64,000 nt of DNA from Cubamyces lactineus (GCA_022376465.1 JACDTU010000001.1:2356001-2420000); one strand, 5' to 3'; counted from the stretch's first letter, positions 1 through 12,805 are shown. Made by a program: numbers and translations. Notes: generated by a model not told the origin, from the letters alone.

Positions 1-2
1 CA

Positions 3-131
3 TTGCGCTGCGCCTCGCAGCTGGTGAGCCGAATCTACAAACAGTACCCAAAGGCGTACCTCTGCTCTGCCCTCGCTAGCGTCGCCGTGGAGGTGCGCGT
101 TTCAAACGCCTACACCAACGGCGCTGTGTAA
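3..131 (+). CDS. Possible 3' end of a gene entering from the left edge (partial)
   Basis: One frame is open from the left edge to a TAA at 129-131 and encodes about 42 residues, starting with LRCASQLVSRIYKQY. A GTGCGC at about 92 could instead be a splice donor, in which case the coding part would be shorter. No family is recognised, and an open stretch this short is expected by chance fairly often. It is reported only because it touches the window edge and lies before a long gene-free stretch. Confidence 0.2.
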   Translation: MRCASQLVSRIYKQYPKAYLCSALASVAVEVRVSNAYTNGAV

Positions 132-2059
132 AACACATCAACGGGATTTCGAGAATGGCTGCGGCCGAGCTTCCTGCCAAGCTCATCCTATGAACTCACT
201 GCTGCATTCTCTATGCGTCTTTGGCCCTGGTTGTCTTCCCCCGACGCGAGTGGTAGGCATCAGTATACCCTGTTAGGGAGGTCTAAGCGCTCTCTCGAAT
301 TTCACCTCGATGCGGGGCACAGGCGCATCACAACATGGATGTGAACATCCCGCGGCGTGAGTCCACAGCTGGTTGACACGTTTCCAGCGGTGTACGTTCC
401 TCCGCTCGGGCATTCGAGGTGTGAGTAAGGCACTATTGCCCCTGCGGAGCGCTCGGCCTCCGGTATGCAACTCATGACCATTCGGAGATGTAGCTTCATG
501 ACTTTCCAACTTCGACTCACAATTGCGGAGAACCAGCCATCTCTAATACAGCGACGACTTCGGCGAACGCTCGAGCATGGGCGGGAACAGCGTCTATGAG
601 TGTCGAAGCCGCGGGCCAGGGATGAGTAAGAGGCTTGTCGGGCTGATCTGTGAGCGCATTATCTGTGAAATAGATTGACAATGCGCATTCATGGGATCTT
701 GGGGTCGACAGTGAGGAAACATACCTACTATGCAGAGTCAGTGTAATGCACTTCGAAGGTATTCGTGATGTCGATGGGAAAGCCTGCTCATAGTGGTCTC
801 AGTCGCAGTCGCCGACACGACTCGGACTACATGCCTACATGCTGTTCCATGCATGAATGGACCTGTCACGTTAGTAGGTCCACACTATCTCGAAGAAGTA
901 GGATAGTCTCACGAAAACATGCGGACTCGGCATTGGCACATCCCGGGAGCTGTTCGGAGTACGCCTCATAGCACCTGAACAAACCGAACCGAACGCCATA
1001 CGTTCTTTAAGGCTTAGACAGCCTAACTGGTATGGAAGAGGGGGGAGGCTGCGCGAGGCGCACATGTTGTCGTAATCGAAGCCTGAGTCCGTGACTAAGG
1101 AGCGGAACTAGAGAACGACGGCTCCGTGGCGCTGGGCCACCGATTCCCCGAAGATTCAGTATGGGCGGTACGGGAGGCGTGAGCGCTGAACGATGGCAGT
1201 GCCATACACACTAGCCATCTTCGAGGCGCTCACACACTCAGTTCTCGCGTGCGGGCGTTCGGCTCAGCTTGGCAGTTGTGGAAGGCATTGAAGCAGAGAA
1301 GCCAGGACACTGTCAACGGATACAATGTAATTGCTAGAACTCCGACGCTGATGGGGCTCTCACTCACCAGCGCCAGGGTGACCCCGGATGGAGACACCTG
1401 TTTATACAACGCGGCATTGAGGGTACGCAGTATGCTCTACACTGTTCTGAATACAATGAAGCGGCCGTGGGATGGTGAGAGAAGATAATCCTCAACGCTT
1501 TGGGGTGAGAGATAGAGAGAAGCAAGGGCACTTACGTGGGCGGGGCTCGCGCGAGTGAAAGCTCCGGATGCCGCTTCGCCATTTCGCAAATTGAGCGTGT
1601 TGTCCCGGGTCGCGACAGGGAAGTAGTGGATAGATACATCGTTTGACGCTAGATGTCCGCGAGTGACATGTTCAATCGTCCTCGAAGCGTCCATGTGAGC
1701 AGGCCTCAATGGGTCTCGCAACCTCATTCTGCAGGTCATCCTAGACAATGCTGTATGAATGAATTGTTCAAAACGGAAGAACGCATGTTACTTCACCGTT
1801 CCCAGCTTAGCTGACTTCTACGTTGGTGCTTCGTATGCTGCAGCGTGAAAGGCGGCATTTGGTGCAATTGGTAAATCGCCTCCGAGGTCGGCGAGGGATT
1901 GTGGTCGACTCGGCAAGAGCAGCCGGCGGTACGAGCATCCGAGAACTTGACTGGAATCATCGACGAGCAGTCCTCGGCACGCTGACTGTCAAGCCAGATC
2001 AATTCACAGCTATGGTAGTCGAAAAGGAGCACACTTGTCATCCTATGGACCAATGTGAG
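132..2059. other. Gene-free stretch upstream of secreted-protein copy A
   Basis: No open frame here shows a recognisable domain, splice pattern or secretion signal. The one structured element is a block at about 1048-1212 that resembles a block at about 4808-4965 (listed separately). Confidence 0.5.
1048..1212 (+). repeat. Duplicated intergenic block, copy 1
   Basis: By eye this block aligns, with gaps and substitutions, to 4808-4965. Shared landmarks in the same order are TTGTCGTAATNGA, ACGGCTCC, GGCTC/GGC followed by CC, AGAT-CAG, TATGGGCG and GATGGCAGTGCC. It lies about 1.0-1.2 kb upstream of the start codon of secreted-protein copy A, and its partner lies the same distance upstream of copy C. 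The two blocks and the two genes therefore look like parts of one direct segmental duplication. Confidence 0.6.
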
Positions 2060-2108
2060 TATAAAAGGGGGAAGAGGATGCACTGTCAAACCCAGACATC
2101 CAGTCTAC
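2060..2108 (+). promoter_or_regulatory. Core promoter of secreted-protein copy A
   Basis: TATAAAAG at 2060-2067 is followed by GACATCCAGTCTAC at 2095-2108. The second element starts 35 bases after the start of the TATA box, where transcription initiation would be expected. Near-identical elements at the same spacing precede copies B and C. Initiator function is inferred from conservation and spacing. Confidence 0.65.
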
Positions 2109-2242
2109 CTCTCTTCAGTCGATTACCAGAGCCAACAAACTTCACCTTCTCAAAGGTACCCCTGCTTAGCATCGGTTAGTAACTGGATCACTTGTCTGGA
2201 GTCAGCCTTGATGCTGACCATTATATCGCTATAGCTCTCATC

Positions 2243-2611
2243 ATGCAGTTCAACTTCTCCGCCCTCGTCACTCTCACCGCCGCCGTCGCGACCTTCGCGC
2301 CTTCTGTGCTCGCTCAGGCCATCTCCTGCTACACCAAGTCCGGCTGCCCCCAATGCGAGACCGAGGACAGCATGTACGCTGCTCGCCAGGACTTCTGCAG
2401 CTCCAACGATTGGTCGCACAGCTCCTACCTCAACCGGGGCTTCGCCCATATCACGCTCGACGGCGCGTTCGAGAACCAGCAGGACTGCTGGGACAGCCTG
2501 CATGAGGTAATCACGCAGTGCTACAGCTACAAGGATGGCGGAGAGTCGACGAACTACTACGCTGGAGGCCAGACTGCTCACCTCAACGTCCGTTTCTGCA
2601 ACTGCGAGTGA
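2243..2611 (+). CDS. Eight-cysteine small secreted protein, copy A (CNCE subfamily)
   Basis: The predicted 122-residue protein has an N-terminal hydrophobic signal peptide of about 24-26 residues (cleavage near SVLAQA), followed by a mature domain of about 97 residues. Eight cysteines lie in the family pattern: SCY, SGC, QC, FC, DC, QC and a terminal CNCE. Family landmarks present are ARQxFC, NDW and YKDGG. This is the most divergent CNCE member: it has a TNYYAGGQ stretch where copies B and C have a shorter loop. The ATG at 2243 was chosen because it starts the conserved MQF and follows the acceptor of a leader intron (about 2156-2234, GTACCC...CTATAG). An extracellular role is likely; the biochemical function is unknown. 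A Y3-like glycan-binding (lectin) fold is possible from remembered resemblance only. Confidence 0.85.
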   Translation: MQFNFSALVTLTAAVATFAPSVLAQAISCYTKSGCPQCETEDSMYAARQDFCSSNDWSHSSYLNRGFAHITLDGAFENQQDCWDSLHEVITQCYSYKDGGESTNYYAGGQTAHLNVRFCNCE

Positions 2612-3318
2612 GCAAGAGGCGCGATAGAGGAGCGGGACCACGTACGGACGGGGGTGGTGGGGACTGAGGACCGAGCGACGTGGCTGGTTCATCCGCGGGC
2701 ATAGATATGGTGCTTGTTTTGTGGGATATCGTTCACTATATGCCTACCTGTCTCCCGATTGGATATGCGTAAACAAGTTGGTTCGAGTTGTAATCGTGGA
2801 TGCCAGTAACAAGTCGGCTGTTTGAGCGGTCGGCGTAGCTCACTGAGCCGTATGGAATGAAACATAGTTCACAGATGTGCGCCGAAAGCGCTACTACAGG
2901 CATTCCATCACACCGCGAGTAGATGGTAGTATGCAGCCATGATGGAGGATCATGGAACAAGTGCCACAGCGGCAGTCCGTTGACGCCGTCGTGTGATCCG
3001 CGCGCTCAACTCGGAGCGCCCGGGTTCACAGTCGTCTCAGTAAGGCAGGTCAGTAAGTACGAGCTGGCTTGGCCAGTTGTTGGGCTATGTGATGGATAGC
3101 CGTGGACCTTGCGATTCAGCACGAAAGCTATATCTGTGCATGCCCTGAACGCCAGTATTTCACAGGCACGAGTGGCAGAACACCTCATTCATATCCAGCG
3201 TTGTCCGAGCACTTGAATGCGTTTCACAAGCCGAGTATACAGGACACAGCTATGCGAACCCAGATTCACCCACACTCGACATACGTCAACTACTTCGCTA
3301 TATCCAACGCGCACCCAT
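2612..3318. other. Intergenic stretch between convergent copies A and B
   Basis: This separates the 3' ends of two convergent family members. I see no recognisable gene, tRNA or repeat in it. Confidence 0.5.
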
Positions 3319-3678
3319 CTACTCGCAGTTGCAGAAGCCCACGTCGAGACGTGCCGAGTTGCCGTTGAAGTCGAAGTTGTACACCCCGCCATCCTTCGAG
3401 CCGTAGCACTGGTCGATGATCTGCTCGAACCCGTCCCAGCACTCCTGTTGAGTAGCGAACTGGCCATCGAGCGTGACGTGCGCCCAGCCCCAGCTGATCG
3501 AGTTGCTGTGGTTCCAATCGTCGGAGCCGCAAAATTGCTGGCGGGCCGAGAAGACACTGGACTTGGACTCGCAGTTGGGGCAGCCGGACTGACTGTAGCA
3601 CGACGCGGCGAGAGCGGAGGGTGCGAGGGTCGCGACGGCCGCAGCGAGGGTGGCAAAAGTGGCGAGCTTGAACTGCAT
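3319..3678 (-). CDS. Eight-cysteine small secreted protein, copy B (CNCE subfamily)
   Basis: The predicted 119-residue protein starts MQFKLATFATLAAAVAT, a signal peptide with probable cleavage after SALA at about residue 24. The mature part carries eight cysteines in the family order and ends in CNCE. It is close to copy C over its whole length, sharing SISWGWAHVTLDG, FATQQECWDGF and ARLDVGFCNCE. The leader holds an intron at 3687-3749 (GTACGTG...TGCGCAG) that ends eight bases before the ATG. It is convergent with copy A and divergent from copy C. It is secreted and disulphide-rich; function is unknown. Confidence 0.88.
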   Translation of the reverse strand: MQFKLATFATLAAAVATLAPSALAASCYSQSGCPNCESKSSVFSARQQFCGSDDWNHSNSISWGWAHVTLDGQFATQQECWDGFEQIIDQCYGSKDGGVYNFDFNGNSARLDVGFCNCE

Positions 3679-3800
3679 GATGATGGCTGCGCAGAGAACG
3701 TTCATCAGCTTTATGCGATGGACGTCGTCGAGAGCGCGGTGGCACGTACCGAAGAGATGATCTAAGAGAGGTTAGATGGTTTGAACTGGTGGTGGGTCGT

Positions 3801-3848
3801 GTAGACTGGATGTCTATCGAGCAAGGCCACCCTCTGTTGCCTTTTATA
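3801..3848 (-). promoter_or_regulatory. Core promoter of secreted-protein copy B
   Basis: On the minus strand TATAAAAG (3841-3848) is followed after the same interval as in copy A by GACATCCAGTCTAC (3801-3814). The 14-base second element is identical to that of copy A. Confidence 0.65.
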
Positions 3849-5864
3849 CGATCCTGAGCGGCCGTCTGAGCTTAGAGGGTTCTCTTGGGTACATCGCCCC
3901 GCATCACCCGAAGCCTGCTGAGCTCCACAAGCGGGATCTGAAGGCTTGCCCCATGCTACTCGCGCATCTACACCTCGGTACGCGACCTGCGTGCCTACGA
4001 CGGCTGTTTCGTGTCAGAGACATCAACGGCATCGCGCAGAGCACCATGGCACTGCTTCAAGCCAAGGCAACGCTACACGGGCCGCCGTGTCGACCATCGC
4101 GTTCTACGCATGATGTCTTCTTCCTGACTGTAATGCAGACGCCTGAAAGACGTTAGTGAAGCATTACTCATGAACGCCTAGAGACGTATGCGATGAATGT
4201 CACGTCTGGTCTCACCTGGCCGAAGGCGCGCGTGCAGGCATCAAGGTGAAGTGGGTCGGGGGTACGCCGCCATAGGCGTCTCGTACTGATCATAGATCAG
4301 CGCGGTCCCATCGCCGGATCGTCCTTTGCCGATCCTCCGAGGATATGAGATGGTTCTTCTCCTGTGCGCTCGGACATCGAGGATGACCGCCCGAAGACGC
4401 GGCTTCTCGGGCTGCGGAATTGGAAATGGTTCAGAAAAGCTGGCGGTACACCTAGCGCTCTCTAGTCTCCATTGCAGAAATTGTTACAGTCGGCGCGGAT
4501 GACGTCCGTCAGCCATTGCAGTCGGAATACGATATGCGCAAGTGGTTAGAGGTACAGCTTGCTCCACGCCGGTGGATCCGGTTGCTATATGTCTATCACA
4601 AACGCCTACTTCAGCGACATCGTGCTTCGAGTACAAATGAACGTACCTTAGTATTCATTCAATTACACAACACCAATCCTACAGAGAGGACACGAGGACG
4701 GCGGTATTCGCACATCCCGCAAACCGTCTAAGCCATACATGACAGCAAATGAACAGGCCACGCCGATGTACGTCCTTTGACGGGCCCTTTGTTCGACAGC
4801 TACGAAGGCCGCTCGAGGCATACGGATTGTCGTAATGACACTCCGAACCTGTAACAGGAATCCGGGGTGAAAGGAAAACGGCTCCACAGCACTGGCTCGC
4901 CGGTACCCCAAAGATGCAGCTATGGGCGCTGGGCGCTCGATTGATGGCAGTGCCGCACCAAACGTCTATCCACCGCGCGCCCGTGCAGCCCGAGACGATG
5001 TGCATGCGGCATGCATGCGCAGATATTCAGTCTACTTCGGCAGACGAGAAGAAGACCGCAGTACGAAAGTTTGGAAGCTACCCGGACTGGTATTGCGTCT
5101 AGCATACCCCCGCTGTGGCGTTGCGCCATGGATTGGAGAAATGCTATTCACTCACTAGTACAGGTGTAGTCTTGGACTGGCGCGTTCGATGCGTCGTTGG
5201 ACGCACTTGAGCTCCACAGAATTCCGAATACTATTGAACGGTCACCGCACCACGAATAGTTATTAGCTCCAATACCGACCGGGAAGAGCAGATTAGGACA
5301 AATACATCGGAACGTCCGAATACGCCCCGCGAAGACACGATGTGATCGTGATCTATGAAGTCGCGGCGGGGAAATGCTGAAGGGAAAGTGGTCACTGTGA
5401 GCGGCTCATTGACACTGTCCCCCTCGGCGTACCTGGCGGTTCATTCTTAGCAAGAGTCATGCACCGCGATTGTCATCTGTAGAGCATATTGAATAGCACA
5501 GTATCAAAGCGACTTTCTTAGATACTTCAGATGCGGATGTTTTGGATGTGAGGGGTTGAAACTGTTGCTACGAATGGGCCGCATCCATCGAGATGCGTAC
5601 CGTAGCAGGCAGCTAACATAGCACCGGTCCTTGGAAGTCAGCAAGAGCGGTGGGACCGTCCTAGCAAGAATTTCCAACGCTTTACGCAGTACGGACATCT
5701 GAGAGTTAGGCAAGATCTTCCAACCAGCGAACTGGGACCCGCCGCCCGTCAAGGTGCGGTGCGAGGATCGCTTGCGGATATTGTGGTTGAGGAGGCGCAC
5801 ACCTGTCAACGCGGTTGGCAATGGTAGATTGGGTATGGTGAGGGCTACTGCGCGAAGGGGGCAG
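3849..5864. other. Gene-free stretch between copies B and C
   Basis: No recognisable coding region. It contains the second duplicated intergenic block (4808-4965). Just upstream of copy C, the stretch at about 5780-5820 resembles sequence upstream of copy A at about 2010-2045 (GGAGCACAC-TGTCA compared with GAGGCGCACACCTGTCA), extending the duplication signal towards the gene. Confidence 0.5.
4808..4965 (+). repeat. Duplicated intergenic block, copy 2
   Basis: Partner of the block at 1048-1212, in direct orientation and offset by about 3.76 kb. The secreted-protein genes A and C downstream are offset by about 3.80 kb, so spacing is preserved. Confidence 0.6.
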
Positions 5865-5913
5865 TATAAAAGACAGGATACAACTCACAGTTTGAGCCAG
5901 ACAACCAGTCTAC
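5865..5913 (+). promoter_or_regulatory. Core promoter of secreted-protein copy C
   Basis: TATAAAAG at 5865-5872 is followed by GACAACCAGTCTAC at 5900-5913, again 35 bases start to start. The element differs at one base from those of copies A and B. Confidence 0.65.
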
Positions 5914-6044
5914 TCCTCAGCCAATAACCAGAGCTCGCAAGCCTCAGCTTCTTCAAAGCAAACCGCTTCCGCATCAGTACGTGACCGGACTTTCACTCTA
6001 AGAGTCGCGTGAATGCTCACCGTTACATGACAATAGCTCTCATC

Positions 6045-6404
6045 ATGCAGTTCAAGCTTTCCACCTTCGTCACTCTCGCCGCTGCCGTCGCGACCTTCGC
6101 GCCCACCGCGCTCGCCGCCTCCTGCTACAGCCAGTCCGGCTGCCAGCAGTGCGAGAGCGAATCGAGCGTGTACGCCGCTCGCCAGTCCTTCTGCGGTGGC
6201 GACGACTGGTCCCACAGCTCCTCGATCAGCTGGGGCTGGGCGCACGTCACCCTCGACGGCGAGTTCGCTACGCAGCAAGAGTGCTGGGACGGCTTCCAGC
6301 AGATCATCACCCAGTGCTACGGGTCGAAGGACGGCGGTGGCTACAACTACGACTTCAACGGCGACTCGGCGCGTCTCGACGTCGGCTTCTGCAACTGCGA
6401 GTAA
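6045..6404 (+). CDS. Eight-cysteine small secreted protein, copy C (CNCE subfamily)
   Basis: The predicted 119-residue protein has a signal peptide ending near TALA (about residue 24). The mature domain begins ASCYSQSGC, has the full eight-cysteine pattern and ends CNCE. It is very similar to copy B, with changes mainly in the signal peptide, near the third cysteine and in the YNYDFNGD loop. A 60-base leader intron lies at 5977-6036 (GTACGTG...CAATAG), and the acceptor is followed by CTCTCATC before the ATG, exactly as in copy A. Together with the duplicated upstream block, this places A and C on a direct duplication. An extracellular role is predicted; function is unknown. Confidence 0.88.
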   Translation: MQFKLSTFVTLAAAVATFAPTALAASCYSQSGCQQCESESSVYAARQSFCGGDDWSHSSSISWGWAHVTLDGEFATQQECWDGFQQIITQCYGSKDGGGYNYDFNGDSARLDVGFCNCE

Positions 6405-7337
6405 GCAAGCTACATCGGTGCGACGGACTCACAGCACCCACTGGCGGGAGTAATGAAAGACGGAGGACGAGGGACGTAGCTTGACCATGTGGGGTTATGT
6501 TATGACTCTAGGGCCAGATGTACTGTTCCTCTCGATTCCACTGCTAGGTTTTCCTATGATAATATGCGGCAACCCAAGACGTTCTAGCGAGCGGAACTGG
6601 ACATGGAACTTCCAGGAATGATAGCCCATAAGCAATGCCCGAGGCATCGTCCAATGATTGTGTCCTGCGTACGGCATGATATAAGCATATAATGATCTCG
6701 ATAAAGCTGCCTAGCACGTTCAGTCTTTACTCCAGATCTTATCCGCGCGAGGCAGCACGAATGCGACTTACCCACAGGTTGCGTTGACATTAGGGCTATA
6801 TGATCACATCTAACGGTTTGAGGAGCGTTTATCGCATAAAATGCCATAAACGTAGCACAGAAAATTGTTGAATGCAGGTACAAGACCGCAGCCAAGTTGT
6901 CGTTGAAGTGCAAGTTGCTTTGCGGCGGTTCGAGCGCCCCAGCATTACGTAGCGCCCAAACCTCCGTCTGGCGCTCTAGAAGGAGCGCTTGTTCGCTGCT
7001 TGCTGCGACACTGTTAGCAAGGCTGTAGTCTTCCAGTGGCAGACCTATCATGCTCTGCTGGAGTGAGGGAGGGCGACCGGTTTAGGCTTGTCTAGGGTCC
7101 ATCTCTCTACGGTATTGCCCATCGGTCCTCCTTGAACACCCACTCCAACACCCAGGCAGCTGGTCACGGCAAAGGAACAGCAGCGATAGCGGGGTAATAC
7201 GCCATGTAAGTTGGTCGCAATACTTCCCGCGTTCGCTCACTCACACGGCCTTTAGGTCAGTATTCCAGCAACGTCTTCACGTGCCAATAACATGTCTACA
7301 GAACATAAAAGATCCTGTGATATGATCTACAAAGTCT
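6405..7337. other. Intergenic stretch, copy C to MYND gene
   Basis: These are converging 3' flanks of copy C and the MYND gene. No RNA gene, repeat or coding region recognised. Confidence 0.5.
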
Positions 7338-8779
7338 TCACCACTTGATGTCTACCTCGGGCGGGCGATCCAGGCACACGCTGAACTCCCAATCGCCCAC
7401 CCTCCTCGCCCAACGATACATCTTGACGCCGCCAAACCCTCCTCTCGGACCCGTAAGCTCGCCCAGGAGCTTGTCAAAGCTCCCCGGATCGTCGCACTGC
7501 GCTACGTAGACGTGTCCAAAGGAGCGTTGCCGGTCGTACACCGTCATCGTCCGGTTCCTCCCGTAGCCCGTCGTCGTGAGCTGGATCTTGATGAGGAACA
7601 GTCGTTCACCGTGAACGTTCGGTGGAGGGACGTTAGGGTCCGCGTGCGTGATGCTATCCAGTAAGTCTGATGTACGCGTCATGGGCGTGTAGCGGTTGAT
7701 CGTCGTTATATATGCGCCTTCTTTCCCAGGCGGGGCAGCACGGAAAGGAACTGGGATCCAGCGCCCGCCCTTCAGAGAGCGACATGTCTGCTTGTGGGAT
7801 GACCAGTCCGCATGCTGGCATTCTGTGAAGCATAGACGGGTTAGTGAGTCACTGGCTCCGCGTCGCCCTCGGGGTACTTGCCTGCGCTGCAATACGATGC
7901 CGATTGGCACTGGCCGCATCGCATTCCGGCACGCTTGCCGCAGACAACGCATCCGGTGTTGTTGTTGAGCTTCCCAATCGCTTCGGGTCCAAGCGGTCCA
8001 AGTGGTAGGAGCACGCTGACCTTGAAGCGCTCTTCGTCGGGCTGTCTCTCGACGGTGAAATCGGATGGAAGCAGCTTCGCATTCATCTTAAGCAGCTTCA
8101 ACAACAATTTCTGCTCCAGCAGTGTTGCCTTGATGTTCAGTCCGACGCCACCAACATTCTGTGGGTTCTTTGCTGCTTGGCGTTGAGCCCATCGAGCCCC
8201 TTCTTCGGCGTTGGTCCTGTTGAAGGGACGGTAAAGCACCACCATGGCGGGTGTCTTCTCGTCCAATTCATATATGCGTATAAACTGCTCAAGCACTCGA
8301 TCAGCCTCTCAGTACAACTCCTTGAACAATGGAATATGGCGTACCCGTATGTTGATCGCGTGTACCTCAAGGGCGGGGTCTTGGATCAGACACCACATGA
8401 ATCCATTATCCAGCGCATTCGCCAGGCTCATGAGCGTCTGACGCATATCCATGAAGGGATCTACGAAGATCTCCGGAGCACCAGAGGCCCCAAGAGCCAT
8501 CGCAATCTGGTTTTGCCTCGCCTCCTGCAAGTTCCCCCTTCGGACGGCTTCTAGCAGCGGTCTCGAGTTGCTTTGTATTTCATCTGCTTTCATGAGGGGC
8601 CATAGAGGAAGATCGAGTGTTTTAAGCGCCTCAGAGAACCTGCTCTTCTCCTGTGCAGCGTCGAGAGCCGAGCGAAGCCGTCTATCGAGGTCTTCGTCCG
8701 GAATCTTGGTGTGAGGAGGGAGCTCGATGCCCATGGAGGCGAGCGCTTGCAGTGTCTCCGAGCGTGTGAGTGGCTCCAT
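7338..8779 (-). CDS. MYND-type zinc finger protein
   Basis: Three exons (8345-8779, 7882-8284, 7338-7822) give 440 residues. The MYND finger spans about residues 257-293: the paired CxxC (257/260, 268/271), C277, C281, then H289 and C293 complete the C6HC zinc-binding set. A TGA at 8309-8311, in frame with both flanking coding segments, falls inside the 60-base first intron (8285-8344, GTACGC...GAGCAG), so the gene is not broken. The second intron (7823-7881) splits the finger and uses a GC donor (GCAAGT). Only that donor restores the finger spacing. The N-terminal 250 residues are helical-looking with no domain I recognise. MYND fingers usually bind proline-rich partner peptides; the specific role here is unknown. 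Confidence 0.85.
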
Positions 8780-10342
8780 GGCTAGCGAAAGATGTGATTG
8801 AGTAGCTGGAACGTTAAGATCTGGAGGGAGCGATTATTTTGGTTTTTTTGTACTGTGAAAGACTTTTGCTAACGGAAAAGAGGAAACGCTACAAGAAAGG
8901 GGCTTGGTGACCTTCCAAAACAAGCGATCGCGGCATACGCCGGGAAATGCCGGCTGGTGGCATATCAGAGGCGCCGGTACTTGGTCCAATCTGTCGAAGA
9001 CTCCCTTCCCCGACTTGCAGCACTATGTACTGTCGACTTACATCTCGAAACACAATGGACTCCTCGGGTTTCACCTTACCTTCAATACGGAACTACGACC
9101 TTGACCGACCGATGCACAATTACGGGAGCCTGTGAGTCATTGTCGCCAAATTTTAGCCCTGACGTATTCAACCCGAAGTTGAAGGCCCTAGAACACAGAT
9201 CGGTAGTGAGACTCTCGTGTAAAAGTAGAGCACTCGAGAGCGGTTGTCGCGATATTGCATGCTGCACCAAAGCCCCATCAAGAAGAACGCTCGGCCTATG
9301 ACCTGCTTGTGGACAAACGTTGCGGTAGTAGATGGTCAACGGTTATTGTTTTGTCCTCACATCCTCACGTTCTATTTCAAGTATGGGACGATGTGGGTCT
9401 GTTTATGAGAAAAGACTGTGTTGCCTCAGAACAGGACATCTCACTACTATCTGATATGTTCTATAGATATGCCCCCTCTCATGAATCTTTCGTAGTTCTC
9501 CCACGCATAAGTCTAGATGGGAATTTCCACCACGTCGTCGCGCCATAGGCCCCGAGCACAGAACTATCTAGCAAGCCACATCGTCGACAACATAGCGAAG
9601 CATCGAGAACCTATGCTGTCCACATCTACTACGGAAGACGCGCGCGTGGCTCTACTTCATCGAGGTGAGTGCTTGGGTTTTCTTGCGATCTCACGCAATT
9701 GTTGTCGCCTTTCACCGCCTCGAAAGCGTCATGTTCCATAGCTCATCCCAAAGAGGATAGGATCACCTTTCGGTTTTGCCCCGGTCTGGGCTACATTAGA
9801 CATCCTCTCATTTCTGCATATAGGAAGGACAGCTGCGATAGTGTCCACCCTCACTATGAAGGCCCTTGCCTTTTGACGTGTCGAATATAGGATCCTGCGA
9901 AAAACCCCTTTGCCGGTGAGAGCCTCACAATTGACCCACATCTACGGGGATAAAGACCGCTGACCCGATGTTGTGTTACAATTGATCACTAGAAGGACGC
10001 TCGTCAGGGAGGACACGCATGTAACCCATCGTAGCCACTCTGGGCGACAATCCGTGTCGTGCCGTCGGTCGTGGTAGGTTTACCGCCATCGGCCATTCAC
10101 CAAGCTATACTTTGGGCCACGGTGATTGGGCGCCGGCTGTCCAACGTATGACACGCCGACATTATGGACCAGTTGACATCGCCTTAGACGTGAATGGACT
10201 CACGGAAAGACGACGAGAGTCGCAAAATGAATGCATAACGATTGGTTCGGCCAGTACTACTACGCCTCTCTCATCGCGGTCCCGAAGAGAGGTATGTTCT
10301 CAATGCACCTCTCGTATGTTTTCTGACGCGCTTCAGCAGCGG
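8780..10342. other. Gene-free stretch upstream of the peroxidase
   Basis: Contains a pyrimidine-purine tract near 8840 close to the MYND gene start. Otherwise I see only short unrelated open frames and no recognisable gene. Confidence 0.5.
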
Positions 10343-10350
10343 TATAAAAG
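10343..10350 (+). promoter_or_regulatory. TATA box of the lignin peroxidase gene
   Basis: TATAAAAG lies about 80 bases before the start codon at 10424 in an otherwise uninterrupted leader, a normal distance for a fungal secreted-enzyme gene. Confidence 0.65.
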
Positions 10351-10423
10351 CTCAACCACTGTTGACGACGACCTCAGAGCACTCAAGTCTCTCGTCTGCA
10401 AACAACCCCTCCTCGACCTCAAC

Positions 10424-11876
<1,453 letters not shown>

Positions 11877-12287
11877 GCCCCGCGGATCGGCTCTAATGCT
11901 TCTTAATGTTTCAAGTTCGTTGATATCATAAGGTGTTCTTCGTGTAGCGATAGTTATCTGGTACGACACGCTCGGTCGGTCGTATTCCCTTGTTTTCTCC
12001 CTAGGCCCTCAACTAGATGTGACTGTTTTCTTCCGTTCTATACTTTCCAGTACATTCCCAGTCGTTCGTCTGTTCTACAAGCAGTGCTGGTGAAACGCCA
12101 ATCCTCACTCAACCGGCTGCCAATGTGCAGAGTAAAGAGCTTGTCTTGTTAACAATGACACGCTCATTACAAATGAACCGATCACAACGAGCAAGAAGCA
12201 CACGGAAACCCCAACACCGACACGTTCCTCCGATCCATCCCTCCCCAAACTCCCCCTGCCTTCAAACGAGATCCTCCGAGAGACCGC
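11877..12287. other. 3' flanks of peroxidase and copy D
   Basis: Convergent 3' flanks. The 12190-12287 part is the 3' flank of copy D and is closely matched, in inverted orientation, by 15425-15535 downstream of copy E. No further gene seen. Confidence 0.5.
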
Positions 12288-12638
12288 CTACTCGCAGTCG
12301 CAGAAGTCGACGTCGAGGCGCGCATCGTGCCCGTTGTAGCTGTACGTGTAGATCCCTCCATCCTTTTGACCGTAGCACTGCGAGATGATGTTCGCGAACC
12401 CGTCGAAGCACTCCTGCTGCGAGTAGAACGAGCCCTGGAGGTTGACCTGGGCGTCACCCCACGACATCGAAGAGGTGCCCTGCCAGTCGCTGCCACCGCA
12501 GAAGGCCTGGCGGGCGTCGTACATGCTGGACTCGGACTCGCAGGTCTTGCAGCCGGAGGCGGAGTAGCAAGAGGCGGCGAGGGCGGAGGGCGCGAATGCG
12601 GCGAGAGCAGCGGCGACGACGGCGAACTTGAACTGCAT
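12288..12638 (-). CDS. Eight-cysteine small secreted protein, copy D (CDCE subfamily)
   Basis: The predicted 116-residue protein has a signal peptide cleaved after PSALA at about residue 21. Cysteines are at 24, 30, 33, 47, 77, 88, 113 and 115, and the protein ends CDCE. Other landmarks are DARQAFCGGSDW, SMSWGDAQVNLQG and KDGGIYTYSYNG. It differs from copies E and F at only three or four residues (V/I 8, L/F 20, QK/HQ 91-92). A leader intron runs from a GTACGC donor at about 12706 to an AG shortly before the ATG. The TATA box is at 12806-12813. It sits next to the peroxidase and is in inverted orientation to copy E. Function unknown; secreted. Confidence 0.9.
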   Translation of the reverse strand: MQFKFAVVAAALAAFAPSALAASCYSASGCKTCESESSMYDARQAFCGGSDWQGTSSMSWGDAQVNLQGSFYSQQECFDGFANIISQCYGQKDGGIYTYSYNGHDARLDVDFCDCE

Positions 12639-12805
12639 GGTGTATTCTGGGGAATGCGAGCACTGTGAGTACAACATCAAGGGTAGTCGACGGTGTGCCG
12701 CGTACCGGAGAGAGGGGTTGTAAGTCTGTAAGACTGAGGGATTGTCGATTGACTGGTTGGGAGTTGGGTAGCTAGTTGCTGCTGATATGGAGCACACACT
12801 CTCTG

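Noticed and set aside
3217..3765. 182-codon open frame opposite copy B
   Set aside because: It is antisense to a well-supported secreted-protein gene; comparable antisense frames occur opposite every family copy because of strong third-position GC bias.
2243..6404. Secreted family as hydrophobins
   Set aside because: Hydrophobins have paired CC motifs and a different spacing; here no adjacent cysteines occur and the protein ends C-x-C-E.
8309..8311. In-frame TGA in the MYND gene as a disabling mutation
   Set aside because: It falls inside a 60-base intron with good donor, branch-like CTGAT and acceptor, and splicing keeps the frame.
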